From positions 4,689,556 to 4,753,555 of the forward strand of contig RPFO01000080.1 in NCBI GenBank assembly GCA_009746045.1: DNA of 64,000 bases, in the 5' to 3' direction. A model generated the notes under the pieces. It was not told the DNA's origin. It ran no database searches and saw only the letters and a program-made list of their open reading frames with translations. The first letter of the stretch is position 1. Every line of letters starts with the position of its first letter. This document shows positions 53,320-64,000 of this stretch, piece after piece. The stretch comes from Mesostigma viride. Taxonomy: Eukaryota; Streptophyta; Mesostigmatophyceae; Mesostigmatales; Mesostigmataceae. The position numbers were made by a program, and so were the translations under genes.

Positions 53320-56300
53320 ATGCGATTAGCGCCCTCTCGGCTCAGCTCGCTACTGGCCGCTAAGCCAGCTGCCAGAAAGAAAGAATACATAGGTAGAAAG
53401 AGCGGGCACATCATGACGTACGCGAAGCATACTGAGCATCCCAACGGCGAACCTACGGGAGACAGTTCTACGACCGACATGCCTGACCCTAACTACAGAT
53501 TGAACGTGGGAATTTGCCTCGTGAAGGACAATAAGGTCTGGTTCGGAAGCGTGGTTGGAAAAGGGGGCAGTCTCGTGTTGTCTTTAATGTTTCCCAGTTA
53601 TGCCACAAGTCTTACCCTGCAATGTAGTTCTTTGCTGTTATGCTACGTAATCCCTTTAATTTAGCAACCCCATTTTAGTGACTTGTAAGGGCCATCTTAT
53701 CTAGTGATCCTTGATGACCACCGCTTCGTCGTGACCTTGATTGGCCACCCATTTCTGTCAATATCGAGATCAGATAACTGCCTAGCAGGGCAACGCGCAT
53801 GCTTCCTGTAACAGCCTGCAAAGTGACCGCGCCTCATCAAATATTTGGGTAATGCACTAGACATGTGTAACCGTTGCCCACACTGCACGTTCGTACGGTC
53901 GCCAACACGCTTGTGCAGGTGTTCCTCGGCAAACGTCGGGAACAGCCGTGGAGCGGATGGCAGATGCCGCAGGTAAGGAAACTTGTTGGGGGCAGGTGAC
54001 AGGCGTAAGGCAATTACTTCACATCCTATGCCGATGTCATCGTGGTATTGATTTAGCTGGATGCCATCCTGCGGTTTCTAACAACGCACAGGTATGCTGT
54101 TGTCTGGCCCTTCTGCCAACGTGAGCTGTGGCGGAAGATATATCAGGATGGTGCAGTCTCCTGCATTACCTTGACACATTCGGCTCCTGACCGCCCGCCC
54201 ATCCACCCACCCACACAACCACCCACCCACACAACCAACCACCCATACACCCACACAACCACACACCCACTAGTCTGTCTACCCTTTCTGCCACTCAACG
54301 AATGCATGCATTGCCGCGCCTACCTGAGCATACAAGGCATAGACCCATCAGCCCTCGGCCTTGTGACTAAAGCGGAAGAGTGCACTACTGGCAGTCATCT
54401 GCCCTCGGCTCTACTGCGTGCCCGAGCCACTGTTTTGCCCATTCCCATGGGCTTGCCCAAGGGGTCCTCGTGTGTTGGTGCTATACTTGGCACATCATCC
54501 TGCAGAACCGTCGCTGTCATGCGCTTTGGCGTGCTCCCGTCTGAGGGGTCTTCGTGTGTTTTCGCTATGCCTGCCACGTCACCTTGCAAATTAATTCTTG
54601 TGACGTGTTCTGGTAACGTGCTCTCTAATGCCCTGGTACGAGGGGCCTTCAGGGCGGCGTTGATGATGGTGAGGACGTGAAGGAGGCGGCACTTCGGGAA
54701 CTTTTCGAGGAGACGGGCGTAAAGCCAAAGCACGTGGAGATCCTTGCAGAGGTACGGGTGTGAGAATAAACACGGGCCAGCCACGGTATGCAGTAACCAG
54801 TAATTGCATCGACGAGACAACCAGCGCAGGTCTGAAATTCGGAATGGAATTATCCGACCATGGAAGTCAAACTGCCGTTATTCGTTATGCATTTGTGTTT
54901 GACAACATCTGGGTGAGATGAGGTGGGAAATGAAGATGTAATTACTGTTAAAGTGATGCATTTAGATTTTGTTCACGGGGTAAGCGCTGCCGACAAGCCC
55001 TCCCTGCTCCCAAGCCTGCGTGCCGCAATGATGCTGCACGCTGCCCCCGCTGCCACCGTACACGCATGGGTAGCAAGATCCCCATTTTTCTCCTCCTATG
55101 TGTCAGCATAGCTTTGGTAGAGAAGGTTGGGGGTAGTGGGAAGCTCGTGGGTTTTTCGGGTGAGAAAGCCGTTGCAGCCATAGGCTCGGAGGATGATGTT
55201 CACCGATACTGTTTAGTATGTTCACCGATACTGCATAGTATGTTCATCGATACTGCATAGTATGTTCACTGATACTGTCTAGTATGTTCACCGATACTGT
55301 ATAGGATCATGTTCACCAGTTCATCGATACTGTGTGGTACTGCAGCTGGTTGGTTCATCAGGCAAGAGGAACAAATTTGGGCACCGCAGAAAACATTGCC
55401 TGCAATGCAAGTTTTCGTTCTCAGGATTGCTGTAAGTTATAATACAGTGTGTTTGAATTCGCTGACTTTGGCATTGGACGTCTGCCAAGCAGTGTGTCAT
55501 GGTCCAACGCACGGCGGCATTCATGCAAGGGCAGATACAGAGCTTCGGATGGGCTGACTGGGGCCACATTGTCATGCAGGAGCTGGGTAAAGGTGCTTGG
55601 GGGAAACGCGGGCCTAGCAGTGGCAGCATGTCTGGTTATTGCCATGCACTTCACTGACATTGTTGTGATGTTGACAACCTAAGCCCATGCACTCCACGTG
55701 CAATAGACTTCCTGTAACATTCTTCATATGCCGGCTGATAACCGTGCTGGATGCTTACGATGAAAGAACTGCTAGAAGAAGTTGACTCAAAAGCCAGGCA
55801 TCTGTTATCGAAGCACCCTACCGAAAAGTGCTTGCATGAGCGCTGGACTCACCAGCGTCCTGGTGTTCTCGCTCTGGTCTTGCCTCGTTTGACTCCTGGC
55901 CCCCATCTACTGAGTCAGGGTATGGGCTTAAAATCTGGTACCATGTTTGCTTGTTTTCTGTGTGTGTGATGCATGGTACTTGTCATATTTTTCCGGGGTG
56001 GGGGTGGCTGGATGATGGCACGGTCGGCGGGGTCCTGTGGCGGCTGCAAGCATGTGCCAGCTCCCCCAGTGGCTCAGCTACGACTTTCCCCCAGAGGCCA
56101 AGATCACGGACAAAATGCGGAAGTACAAGGGGCAGACACAGCGGTGGTGAGTGGCCCATGACACACTATCAGGGAAACGCTATCATGGACCGTATTATAC
56201 GTCATGCTCTACATGGCAGTAGTAGATACTAGAAATGGCAGAAGCCATACTATAAATGCCCTGCCCTCCCCCTTGCTTCCTTGCGCACCGTTCCTCCCCG

Positions 56301-59300
56301 CGTTCTTCCTTCCCTTATGCTTCCAACCTGCCAGCCCTCCCCCACCCAACCCCCCACCTAAGTCCCAGCATCAACCACTGTGCTTCTGGCGCCTGTACGT
56401 GTCGCCCATCGGTGTAAGAGGACGCGCTTATGATTTGAATGCGCATCTTGCTATGGAACACGTAGCAGTGGCTTCCTGACCGGGCACCCTGTCCAGTAAT
56501 ATATTTAGTTGTACCTCTTTATCTCACTAGTGCTAGGTAAACTACTAATAGTATATAGTAGCTCACAGGCATGCCCATGCGTGTCAGTATTCGGACTCCT
56601 TTTGAGCCCGTCGCCTCTCAAGACCGATTGGCTGGCCTATCTCATGCGCTGGCTGCGTGGCATCCGGCTTCATGTCTCAGATCTGATAGTGGAATATGGA
56701 TGCTGTCAACTGTCCCAGTGCCGACCCATCCCTCCACCCCGCTTGATCCTCGCCCGCCAGCCCTCGTGCCTGAGCTCTAATAATGACACGCTGACTCACT
56801 AGAACGGCTCCGCTGCATGGTGGGCATTATCCAGCTGCTGGCATTGCCGAGGAGTCCGCACCGCGGCGATTGCCACCACCTGGTCCCCGCCCATTTTCTG
56901 CTGTGCTCCCAGGCTGTAGCCACTTGTCTTACGAAGAGCGAGCAGGTAGTGGCAGCACTGGCAGCATGCGTGGGGAAGTATGCGCACTGTATGGGTTCTT
57001 TATATTCACCAAGCTCTGTATCCATGCATGGCTGTGGCTGGCCACCCCTGGCAGGTACCTGATGCGCTTCCTCGGCACAGACAGCGAGATCGACATCCAC
57101 GGGCATGGCGCAGAGTTCAGCGAGTGGAAGTGGGCCTCCATGCAAACCGCGGTGGATGAGGTAAGGCATGCTGTCATGCGCCCATCAACGTGCACAGGTG
57201 TGTTTACGCTTGCACTAGCATGATCTTTGCCAGGGCGCCTGGAACGGAGCTTCTGATCACCTTTTCCACGGGTCGGTCCCGCAGAACAATGTATCACCCA
57301 ACCAGGGGTTGTAGCTATCTGCGATACTTGACAGTACCTCTGTGGACAGCGGTTTATGTAAGTGACATATTCATTTATTGTTGTGTTGTGAGCGAGCCTC
57401 TGTCGACACTGCCGAGGGGTATAACTGTGCGGGCAGGTACCATTCATTCGTGACACACAAGTGAAACTCCCATGTTGTTCGGCAAGAAATGATTTCTTAA
57501 CCCCTAAATGGTCTGGCTGCCGATTTTCCGCCTAAAACTGAGTTACAGCCGACACGTCGGCCCCTTCTCGGGGGACCAAATGCCGCGAAAACTATTGAGA
57601 ATTAGGAAAAGTTTAGCTGAGAAGATCGAAAGTTTATAATTTTCCTCACAGCATGGTACTAGGGTTTGCATACTTCTTACAAAGTTATAGAGGTGTTCTG
57701 GCCGGTCAAAGTACAAGGGGTCAGGGTACTTTTTCACGTACAACGTGCATTCCGGAGAACGACGACCTGGCCATGGCGGCTTGCGCCCACGCATGGCATT
57801 TACGTTTTCGTTCGAATTTTCTGACCAAACTCAGGAAATTGATTTTATACGTCCTAAAGATGATACAGGCCAATTTTTGGTTCGCAGGAATGCCATTTGA
57901 TAGGTGTCGGCAGCGTTCTTGCTGGAAAAAACTGCGATCAGGCCGGACGATAGAAACGTTGACAGCAATACCTTTCCGGCGTATTTTAAAGGATATATTG
58001 GTTTCTTTGTACTTTTTATGATACATAGTAGTCGTAAGCGTGCAAGGGTGGCCAGAAATCGCCGAATCCAGCGACCATGCTGCACAACTTTGGTGTGCCG
58101 AAATGCGCCATTTTGCGGCCACCGCCTGGGCCAAGGTAATGCCAGCCATGCCAGGTAAAGCTGAGTTATCGTTTTCTTGTCGATGTTTGACGTTTATATA
58201 TACGTTCTAGCTTGTGTAGCACATTCTTTTTGCATTATTCATGCTCTTTGTTGACCCTGGCCTGGCCCCTTTCTAAAACACCCTTCTTAGATGCTTCCCT
58301 CAGTCAGTTGACCTGCCACAGGGTGATGGTGATAAGTTTCAGAGGCTGTATGGGTTTGAATACCTCCATATATGTTTGTTATACATTTCCCATACACATA
58401 TTGCATGAGTGTGAGGCAGTTGGCTGGTCTCTGTGGCATCATCAAGCATGTAACCGGTGAGTAGAAGCTTCCCATTGTCAGCATGTGCCACCAGGTGTGC
58501 TGGCCATCACCTGGCAAGCTATAGCAGCTTAGGCCTAGTTTATCCTTGCTAGGGCAAGCTGAAATAGGCTTAAAATCACTAGTTTGTTGGTGGCTGCCTC
58601 CTAGAATGCATGCCTTGCGTAGGGTATCCGTACCACGTTACCTACGTGCATGGACAAGGTGGCACCTGCACATAGGTGCCATGTAAGGGCAGTGTGATGA
58701 TGCAGTTATGTTTCCCCATCATTGTGGAAGGGAAATGTATTGTGTGGCATGGTTGGGGGCCATATTAGTAGGTATTAGTAGGTAGTATGCCCATTCCTAC
58801 CCCCTTGGTTGCTTTTTACCAACGGTACCCCTATGGGCTGTACTGGGTGTAACTGCTGGTATACCCACCCAAATGATGACCCCAATGGCTCAAACTGTTC
58901 AGCAACTAATTGTTTATCATCCCTGAAGTGGTTGGTGCCTAGCTCTTACAACCTAATTCAAAATGCACATTCTACCAAAAATGAAAACGCTCGTCTTGAC
59001 CCCCCTGACTTTGACGGCAGTTATACATGGCCTACCCTGCATATATGTAAGGTTGTGATATACCAACCCGAAGGGCAACTCATGGACATGCTTGGCCCCC
59101 AAGGACAGCCATTGGATATGGGTGGGTTGGATGGCATTTGGTTTGCAAAATTGTGAAGTTACAGCCGATGCATCGGCAGTATTTCTGCCCATTTAGGGGT
59201 TAAGTGGTACCCGACTTCCAGCGTGCATGGTAAGGGATTGAGAAATGCTACCTGATCGGCTTCTGGAACCTCATTAGGACACATTGTGGTCCGCGCTAAC

Positions 59301-59702
59301 TTCTTTCTGACGCAGAATCTATCACATGAGTATCTTTTTAAGTGTCCCTGTTGGAATACGCTCGCTGCTGGACCACCTACAGAAGCCATACACAGGTTTA
59401 CTAAGCAGTAGTTGTCTGATATTGACGGTTTGCAGGTGTGCTTGTGTTTGTCCTACATTACAAAGCAATGGTGTGAGTGTGCTAGTTAGAGCACCCCTTC
59501 CATTATATTTTCATTGCAATGTGCAATAAGAAGCAGTGCTACATACAACATGGCGCCCCGGTGCTCATTCCAGCTACTCGCATCTGCACAACTATTGCAT
59601 TGGCAATCCTGCTAACTGATGCAGGTGATACCCTTCAAGAAAGCCGTCTGCCAAAAGGTGGCAGATGCGTTCATACCAATTATCAACAGAGAAGTACATT
59701 GA
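53320..59702 (+). CDS. Nudix hydrolase, Ap4A/RppH type, six exons
   Basis: Exons 53320-53535, 53919-53972, 54653-54751, 56061-56146, 57055-57160, 59625-59702. All junctions are GT-AG, phases agree, and 639 nt give 212 residues, the usual length for plant-type NUDX25/26/27 enzymes. The basic, Ser/Ala-rich start ([20 protein letters not shown]) suggests an organelle transit peptide. The catalytic domain begins at [12 protein letters not shown], continues VFLGKRREQ and GWQMPQ, then a perfect Nudix box GX5EX7REUXEEXGU in exon 3 (GGVDDGED...RELFEETGV). Exon 4 has [10 protein letters not shown] and KGQTQRW, exon 5 the EFSEWKWA motif, exon 6 [16 protein letters not shown] and the stop. Known relatives split diadenosine tetraphosphate or remove pyrophosphate from RNA 5' ends using Mg2+ held by the box glutamates. 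All key residues are present, so it is likely active. Confidence 0.92.
54183..54275. repeat. CCACCCACACAA microsatellite in intron 2
   Basis: A run of CCACCCACA/CAACCACCCA units inside the second intron of the Nudix gene. Confidence 0.9.
55195..55325. repeat. 22-bp GTTCACCGATACTG minisatellite in intron 3
   Basis: Six units of ATGTTCACCGATACTGCATAGT with small changes. Confidence 0.9.
57497..59203. mobile_element. TTAA-flanked element in Nudix intron 5
   Basis: TTAACCCCTAAATGG at 57497-57511 is matched by CCATTTAGGGGTTAA at 59189-59203. Both ends also have a subterminal palindromic GCCGA..TCGGC motif beside GTTACAG (57541-57560, 59159-59176). TTAA ends and CCC-starting repeats fit piggyBac-type elements. 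No transposase recognised in the 1.7 kb. It enlarges intron 5 without touching the exons. Confidence 0.65.
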
Positions 59703-59873
59703 CAGTGCTAACTAATTACATGTGACCGCGTCGCATACCAACAAAGCAACCTCCTATACAACAAGGTACCTCCTGAGAGGTGTTTTGTCAACACCTAGGT
59801 CACAGGGATTTCGTCAAGTCGTGTTTGAAGGGTAGACTAGGCCAAGGATAGCATACGAGATAGAACCGTAAGA

Positions 59874-59955
59874 CATCCATCCATCCATCCATCCATCCAT
59901 CATTGTGGGGTGATACTCCACGACTACCCAACGGGAGCACGTGTTTAATTATTTA
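59874..59955 (+). repeat. (CATC)n and non-LTR tail motif
   Basis: Seven CATC units followed by GATACTCCACGACTACCCAA, CGGGAGCACGTG and TTTAATTATTTAA, the third occurrence of the tail motif seen at 26226 and 37279. A target-adjacent tetranucleotide repeat is common at the 3' end of some non-LTR elements. Confidence 0.6.
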
Positions 59956-60479
59956 ACCCATAGTCCGGAAACAGCACGATATATCGTGCTGTTTGGCCCC
60001 CCGGTGGCGCGGCGCCCGTGACGGATGTGAGTTGACCAGTGGGTCCGGGAACATTCAACAAAGGTGCTGATATATGGGTTTGGGGGGTAATTTCGCGATA
60101 GCCCAGTTGCAACAATGTGCCATAGGTAAACTATCACGTGACTTTGGCGAGAAATTTTCACTCGCGGCGTGCGCCATCAAGATATGGCTGCCAACGTGCC
60201 GTTATCACGGAAATTTTGCGTCTCGCGGCTTGAAACGGTTCAGAATGTTGCTCGGAATGACGATGCATGATTTTCGTAGGTCAGGCATGGCCAGATGTCT
60301 AGGGCTGGGAAAATACAGCTAGTTAGGAAAATAGTTTGGGTTGTGGGTGAACCCTGGGTATGCCCCTAAAAAACCCTCCGGCTGCGGGAGAAGCCTTTAT
60401 ATTCTCCTGGGCTACCGGGGGTTAGCATGCAACCTACCCCCACACCCGTCATCATGGCCGAGCGTACAGTCGTTTTGGA
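59956..60479. other. No gene seen
   Basis: Short frames only. 60360-60430 is rich in CCCC/GGGG and could fold, but no known RNA is recognised. Confidence 0.35.
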
Positions 60480-61051
60480 TACCGTAGTGGTTACAATATA
60501 TGTACGCGTAATTATCGTACGAATACTTTTAGGAATTTTTGTTACGTGTACGAGAACTTTTGGGAATTATTTTTACTGTACGTACGTATAATGTCAGGGT
60601 ATATTCAAGGGTGCGCGAGTACCTAGTAGGTAGTTCAGTTCAGTTTGACTGAACTGCATGTAGGTACTAGGTAGTAGCCATTAGATAGTAGCCAAGGAGG
60701 GACGTGGTAGTGCCATCTGGGGTCAGGAATTTACCCCACAAGCCGTCCAGAGTACGTTGCTTTTTCTCACCCATAGCCACCTAGCTATCCATAACCTAAC
60801 GAGAGAACACCAACGGAGCACACCACGAAACGAGGCACCTACCCACATATCAACGCAGATCAAACGAAGTTTGCGCGCGAAAACTCCCTCCGGGCGCCGC
60901 GCCACGGGTAGCTAGGCTTTAAGGTCTGCGCCGCGCTGCGCTGGTGGTACCTAATTTTGAGGTGTACGAGGCCCGGAAGAGGGTTTTTTTGGGCCTGTAC
61001 GAGGTCGATTCGTACATAATTACGCGTACATATATTGTAACCACTACGGTA
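60480..61051. mobile_element. TA-flanked MITE, 572 bp
   Basis: The left end TACCGTAGTGGTTACAATAT and about 15 further bases are repeated inverted at the right end (about 61014-61051, ending CCACTACGGTA). The TA at each edge is the likely target duplication. The inside has no gene, with CGTAC-rich short palindromes near the ends. Confidence 0.75.
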
Positions 61052-62534
61052 GTCCGGATGACGCGGAGTTGCCATCTGCAACTCCAGACCTGGACTTGCC
61101 TTTGCGGGTGCAGTATCCGCGTAGAAAAGTACCTCATCGGGGACTCCGTGGCGCATGCCTTCAGTGCATGTTCACGCATTTACTTACTTACTTAGGAAAA
61201 TAGTGCCTTCTTGGTCGTCAGTGCCAGATGAGTTATCACTTCTCAAATTTCGATTTTCTCCTTACGGCCGGGCAATCTGTGCCAGCCCGGGCATCCAGTT
61301 TTGGTACGGGGCGTCCGCTGCTGCGTTTGCTGGGAATGCGGACGCGTTAAGTGGTCATCTTTGCACACGGAACATCGACCTGGTAACGAGTCGTTGAAAA
61401 AATGCCTCCGAGCTGGAGTTGTAGTTGAGACTAAATAAATAGTCGTGCCAGCGATAGCTGGAAGGGCTCGGGCGGGGTACGCGACGCAACGCGACTGATT
61501 GGTACTACTGTACGGCGGTGTTGGACGGAATTCCCGGTCAGGGAAGCGGATTTTACATCTCACGTTACATGGAGAGGGGTCTTTCCGTCGCGCTGTGCTC
61601 TGCTGAACTGCTTTTCCGCCGTCAGATTGCACCGCGATGCTCGTCGATTAACCCAACGCAAGCCAAGTACGAAACGAAGTAGAAAAGAGCGCTGCGGAAG
61701 TGATAGATGAATTTTGTTAGTCATAGAACTCGTAGCCCCGCGATATGTACCGCGTGAAGCAGTCCGCAGGTAGTACGTCTAGGTAGTCTGTAAGATAGGG
61801 CTTGCGGCACTTGCCGCAAGGGGAATCGAAAATACGGGGAAACTCTTGCAATATTTTCAATTTTTACCTACGATTACGATTTAATTGTTGACTTTTTTAC
61901 TTTTCCAACTCGGGTGGTGAGCCAACAGTAGAAAATAGAAACTGGTAGTCATGGCGGGTCATGCATTATGCGGCTATGGTGGCCTGTGCCTGTAGAGCAT
62001 CAGTATGTGTGATCGATATGACGGGTCCCGGCCAGCAGAATCCGGTAAGGTGGTGGTCGAGGCAGGTATGGCAACATGTTTGCATGTCGTTTACATGGTA
62101 ATCTGTCGTTGATATGTCTTTGTTTGACGAGTGTATCAGTGCCTGTTGCAGCAGGTTTCCATGCCTGCTGTATGAGTGGTATTGGCCTCAGTGCTCAGTT
62201 TATGGTGGTTAAAGGACACCATGCTGTTAGGCGTGCCATGCAGGATAAGGGGAGGTGGAAGACCATTGTCCAGGCCCATGAGCCTGAACCTGTTGGCAAG
62301 CCCCCCAGGCTGGGGCGTAGGTTAGATTAGTGTAGTTTAGTTTAGCTAGGATTTTGTAGGTAGTTTTTACGCGGCTCCATCCACCCCCGTTGGACGAGCC
62401 ACGAGGTAGCCATGGCTGTCGGAGCTCATAACTTTCACGTTTGAGCACCGAATTCAGCTGTGAATATCACAATCGCTTCGTCTTTCTTAGACGCACATGC
62501 TGATATAATTTTCCGAAGCTATAACGCACTATAC
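61052..62534. other. No host gene; possible non-LTR tail
   Basis: 61141-61200 carries the GGACTCCGTGGCGCATGCC tail-like motif with TTACTTACTTACTTA. The frame 62076-62330 ends in KGRWKTIVQAHEPEPVGKPP, which resembles the C-terminus of a non-LTR reverse transcriptase, but the match is short. Confidence 0.35.
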
Positions 62535-63953
62535 GATGAGCAAACGCCTCTCGACGCAACGCAGCCTGGCGGCTGCGCTCAGCAATGAAAATACGTCTGC
62601 AGCCCCGGCTGTGCACAGCTTCGCCAACCGGCCCAGAAGGCAGCGGCGCCACTAGCCAAGCTCTAGTGGTCGCCCAGCCCCCTGCTGAGCCCGCCTCGCC
62701 CGCAGCGTCGCCTGAACCCAAGCGCAGTCGCTCTGCCGAGCCGAGTTGGATAGCGGCCGACTTTGTCGCCGAAGCCAGCCAGCCCGGCTTCCTTGACACG
62801 CAGTTACCACGGAACGCATCCTGGTCTGCGTGTTTCATGGAACGCACGCCTCGCTTCTTGCACTATGCAAGCAGCTCTTCAACCAAGGTCGCCTCTTTGA
62901 CCCTCGCTGGATTCGTATCTCCTGTTTCGACACCATTCCCAGCCTCCACCGCCCCTACCTCCAGCAAGTCGCTCTCTTTTCCCTCCTTGGACGCTCCATC
63001 GGGGAGCTTTGGCCCCCCAAGCCTCTCACCACCACCTTAACCGAATCCTCCATCCGCTCACTCCTTAAGGAGGCCCTCGAGGAGCACGTGGACCCCATTG
63101 CTGCAGATGTGGCGGCCATCGGCGGCACGCTGACTGCCGAGCTTCCCCTCCTTTCCACCGCCACCTCCACCATCTCCACCGCCACCTCCACCCTCCTCGC
63201 CTCCTCCACCGCCACCACCTCCACCTCCGACGCCATCACCGCCCAGCTCCGTGACATCGACCAGCGTCTTAAGGACAACGCCATCGCTATCGAGGTTCTA
63301 GCTGCAGAACACCGCAGGCCTCACCGCCCAGGCGGTGAAGGACATTGCCGCCAAGCCAGCCCCGGCTGCCGGGCCTGGCCGGCGATGCTCCTCCCATCAC
63401 CACCTGGGCGGACATGCTTAAGCAACATACCACCTCCACCACCTCCGCCGTCGCAGCCCAGCTCACCAGCGGCAGACGCTTGACCTCCGCGAGGAGGCCG
63501 AGCTCTCCAAGCGCAGCCTCAACGCCATCCTCAAGAACTTCGACCTGGTGGAAGGTGAGAATTCCGAGAAGCTTGCACGTGCGTTTGAGAGCAAAATCCT
63601 TGCACGCATGGGCCTCCTTGGTGAGATTAAGCTGACCGCCCACCGCCTCCCCGCGCGCGGGGTAAGGCAGGGGCGCCTCCGCTTCTTCTCATCTTTAAGA
63701 GCCCAGCGGACAAGGTTTCGTTCCTCAGACGCCGCAAGCGGCTCGAGAACACTCCCTTCACCGTGGACGACGACTTGACCCTGGCGCAGCAACAACGGCG
63801 ACGGGAGCTATGGCCGACCTACCTCCAGCTCCGGCAGACCAAGGCGGGCCAGCCGGTGTACTGGAAGGGGGCGGACATCTACGTCGGCCACAAGCCCTGG
63901 CACGCGACCCCCTCAACCACCCCGGCCCCAGCGACTCCGGCAGCCCCAGCCTA
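62535..63953 (+). pseudogene. L1-type non-LTR retrotransposon ORF1, frameshifted
   Basis: Starts ATGAGCAAACGC. Frames switch several times: the beginning in one frame, 62600-62830 in another (QALVVAQPPAEPASPAAS), 62830-63310 in the next (FHGTHASLLALCKQLF, SLLKEALEEHVDPIAADVAA, DIDQRLKDNAIAIEVL). Then come LSKRSLNAILKNFDLVEG and RAFESKILARMGLLGEIK, and, after another shift near 63660, LLLIFKSPADKVSFLRRRKR, DDLTLAQQQRRRELWPTYLQ and YWKGADIYVGHKPWH to a TAG at 63953. The last two blocks resemble the RRM and C-terminal domain of L1 ORF1p-type RNA-binding proteins, a role in packaging element RNA. Other copies: 1-185, 35566-36325, 38745-38935. ORF2 would lie past the window. Confidence 0.7.
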
Positions 63954-64000
63954 GGGGAATACAGCAGCAGTAGTGTAGAATAGATAGACAGTGGCCTTGT

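Noticed and set aside
54395-54820. 141-residue minus-strand ORF
   Set aside because: Opposite strand of the Nudix box exon and its intron; no own signal.
61243-61632. 129-residue minus-strand ORF
   Set aside because: No family resemblance and no splice or start context; likely chance.

Overview
This is eukaryotic nuclear DNA, most likely from a repeat-rich green alga. The evidence is intron-rich genes with GT-AG junctions (two of them resolve into phase-consistent six-exon models), a plant-type Nudix gene, a large load of LTR and non-LTR retrotransposons, foldback MITEs, and very abundant micro- and minisatellites. No prokaryotic operon structure is visible. The species cannot be fixed from the sequence alone. 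Most long open frames in the window are low-complexity repeats read in several frames and are not genes.

Layout. 1-3.7 kb: fragments of interspersed repeats and a TTTTTACCAC minisatellite. 3.7-17.7 kb: a Copia-class LTR retrotransposon on the minus strand (gag, integrase, retropepsin-like domain, reverse transcriptase, RNase H), decayed by frameshifts. It is split in the middle of its reverse transcriptase by a 9.2-kb insertion (5067-14278). That insertion has 31-bp terminal inverted repeats and a 5-bp target duplication. It carries two divergently transcribed repeat-rich genes around a cluster of perfect palindromes up to 158 bp long, and no recognisable transposase. This is the best candidate for an undescribed system. 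17.8-19.5 kb: an unknown 308-residue ORF and a 661-bp near-perfect foldback element ending in TTAA. 20.2-24.5 kb: a 5'-truncated Gypsy chromovirus (integrase plus chromodomain) with an unusual 2.4-kb coding stretch in the env position, a polypurine tract and one 553-bp LTR. 24.5-26.7 kb: non-LTR retrotransposon pieces in opposing orientations.

27.8-32.2 kb (minus): a six-exon gene for a secreted cysteine-rich protein with six nearly identical 53-residue repeats. 32.5-39.7 kb: a possible membrane-protein gene fragment, L1-type ORF1 fragments, and large CCCT and other tandem arrays. 40.6-50.8 kb (minus): a MAN1/Src1/Heh-type inner nuclear membrane protein gene (two membrane segments, a cysteine-containing lumenal domain, a winged helix). 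Its introns are full of minisatellites and Tc1-like MITEs, and most of its 3' splice sites are duplicated locally. 53.3-59.7 kb (plus): a complete six-exon Nudix hydrolase gene of the Ap4A/RppH type with a TTAA-flanked element in its fifth intron. 60.5-64 kb: a TA-flanked MITE and an almost complete L1-type ORF1 running to the window end.

The host genes recognised are the secreted Cys-rich protein, the MAN1-like protein and the Nudix hydrolase. They are unrelated in function and simply lie between mobile elements.
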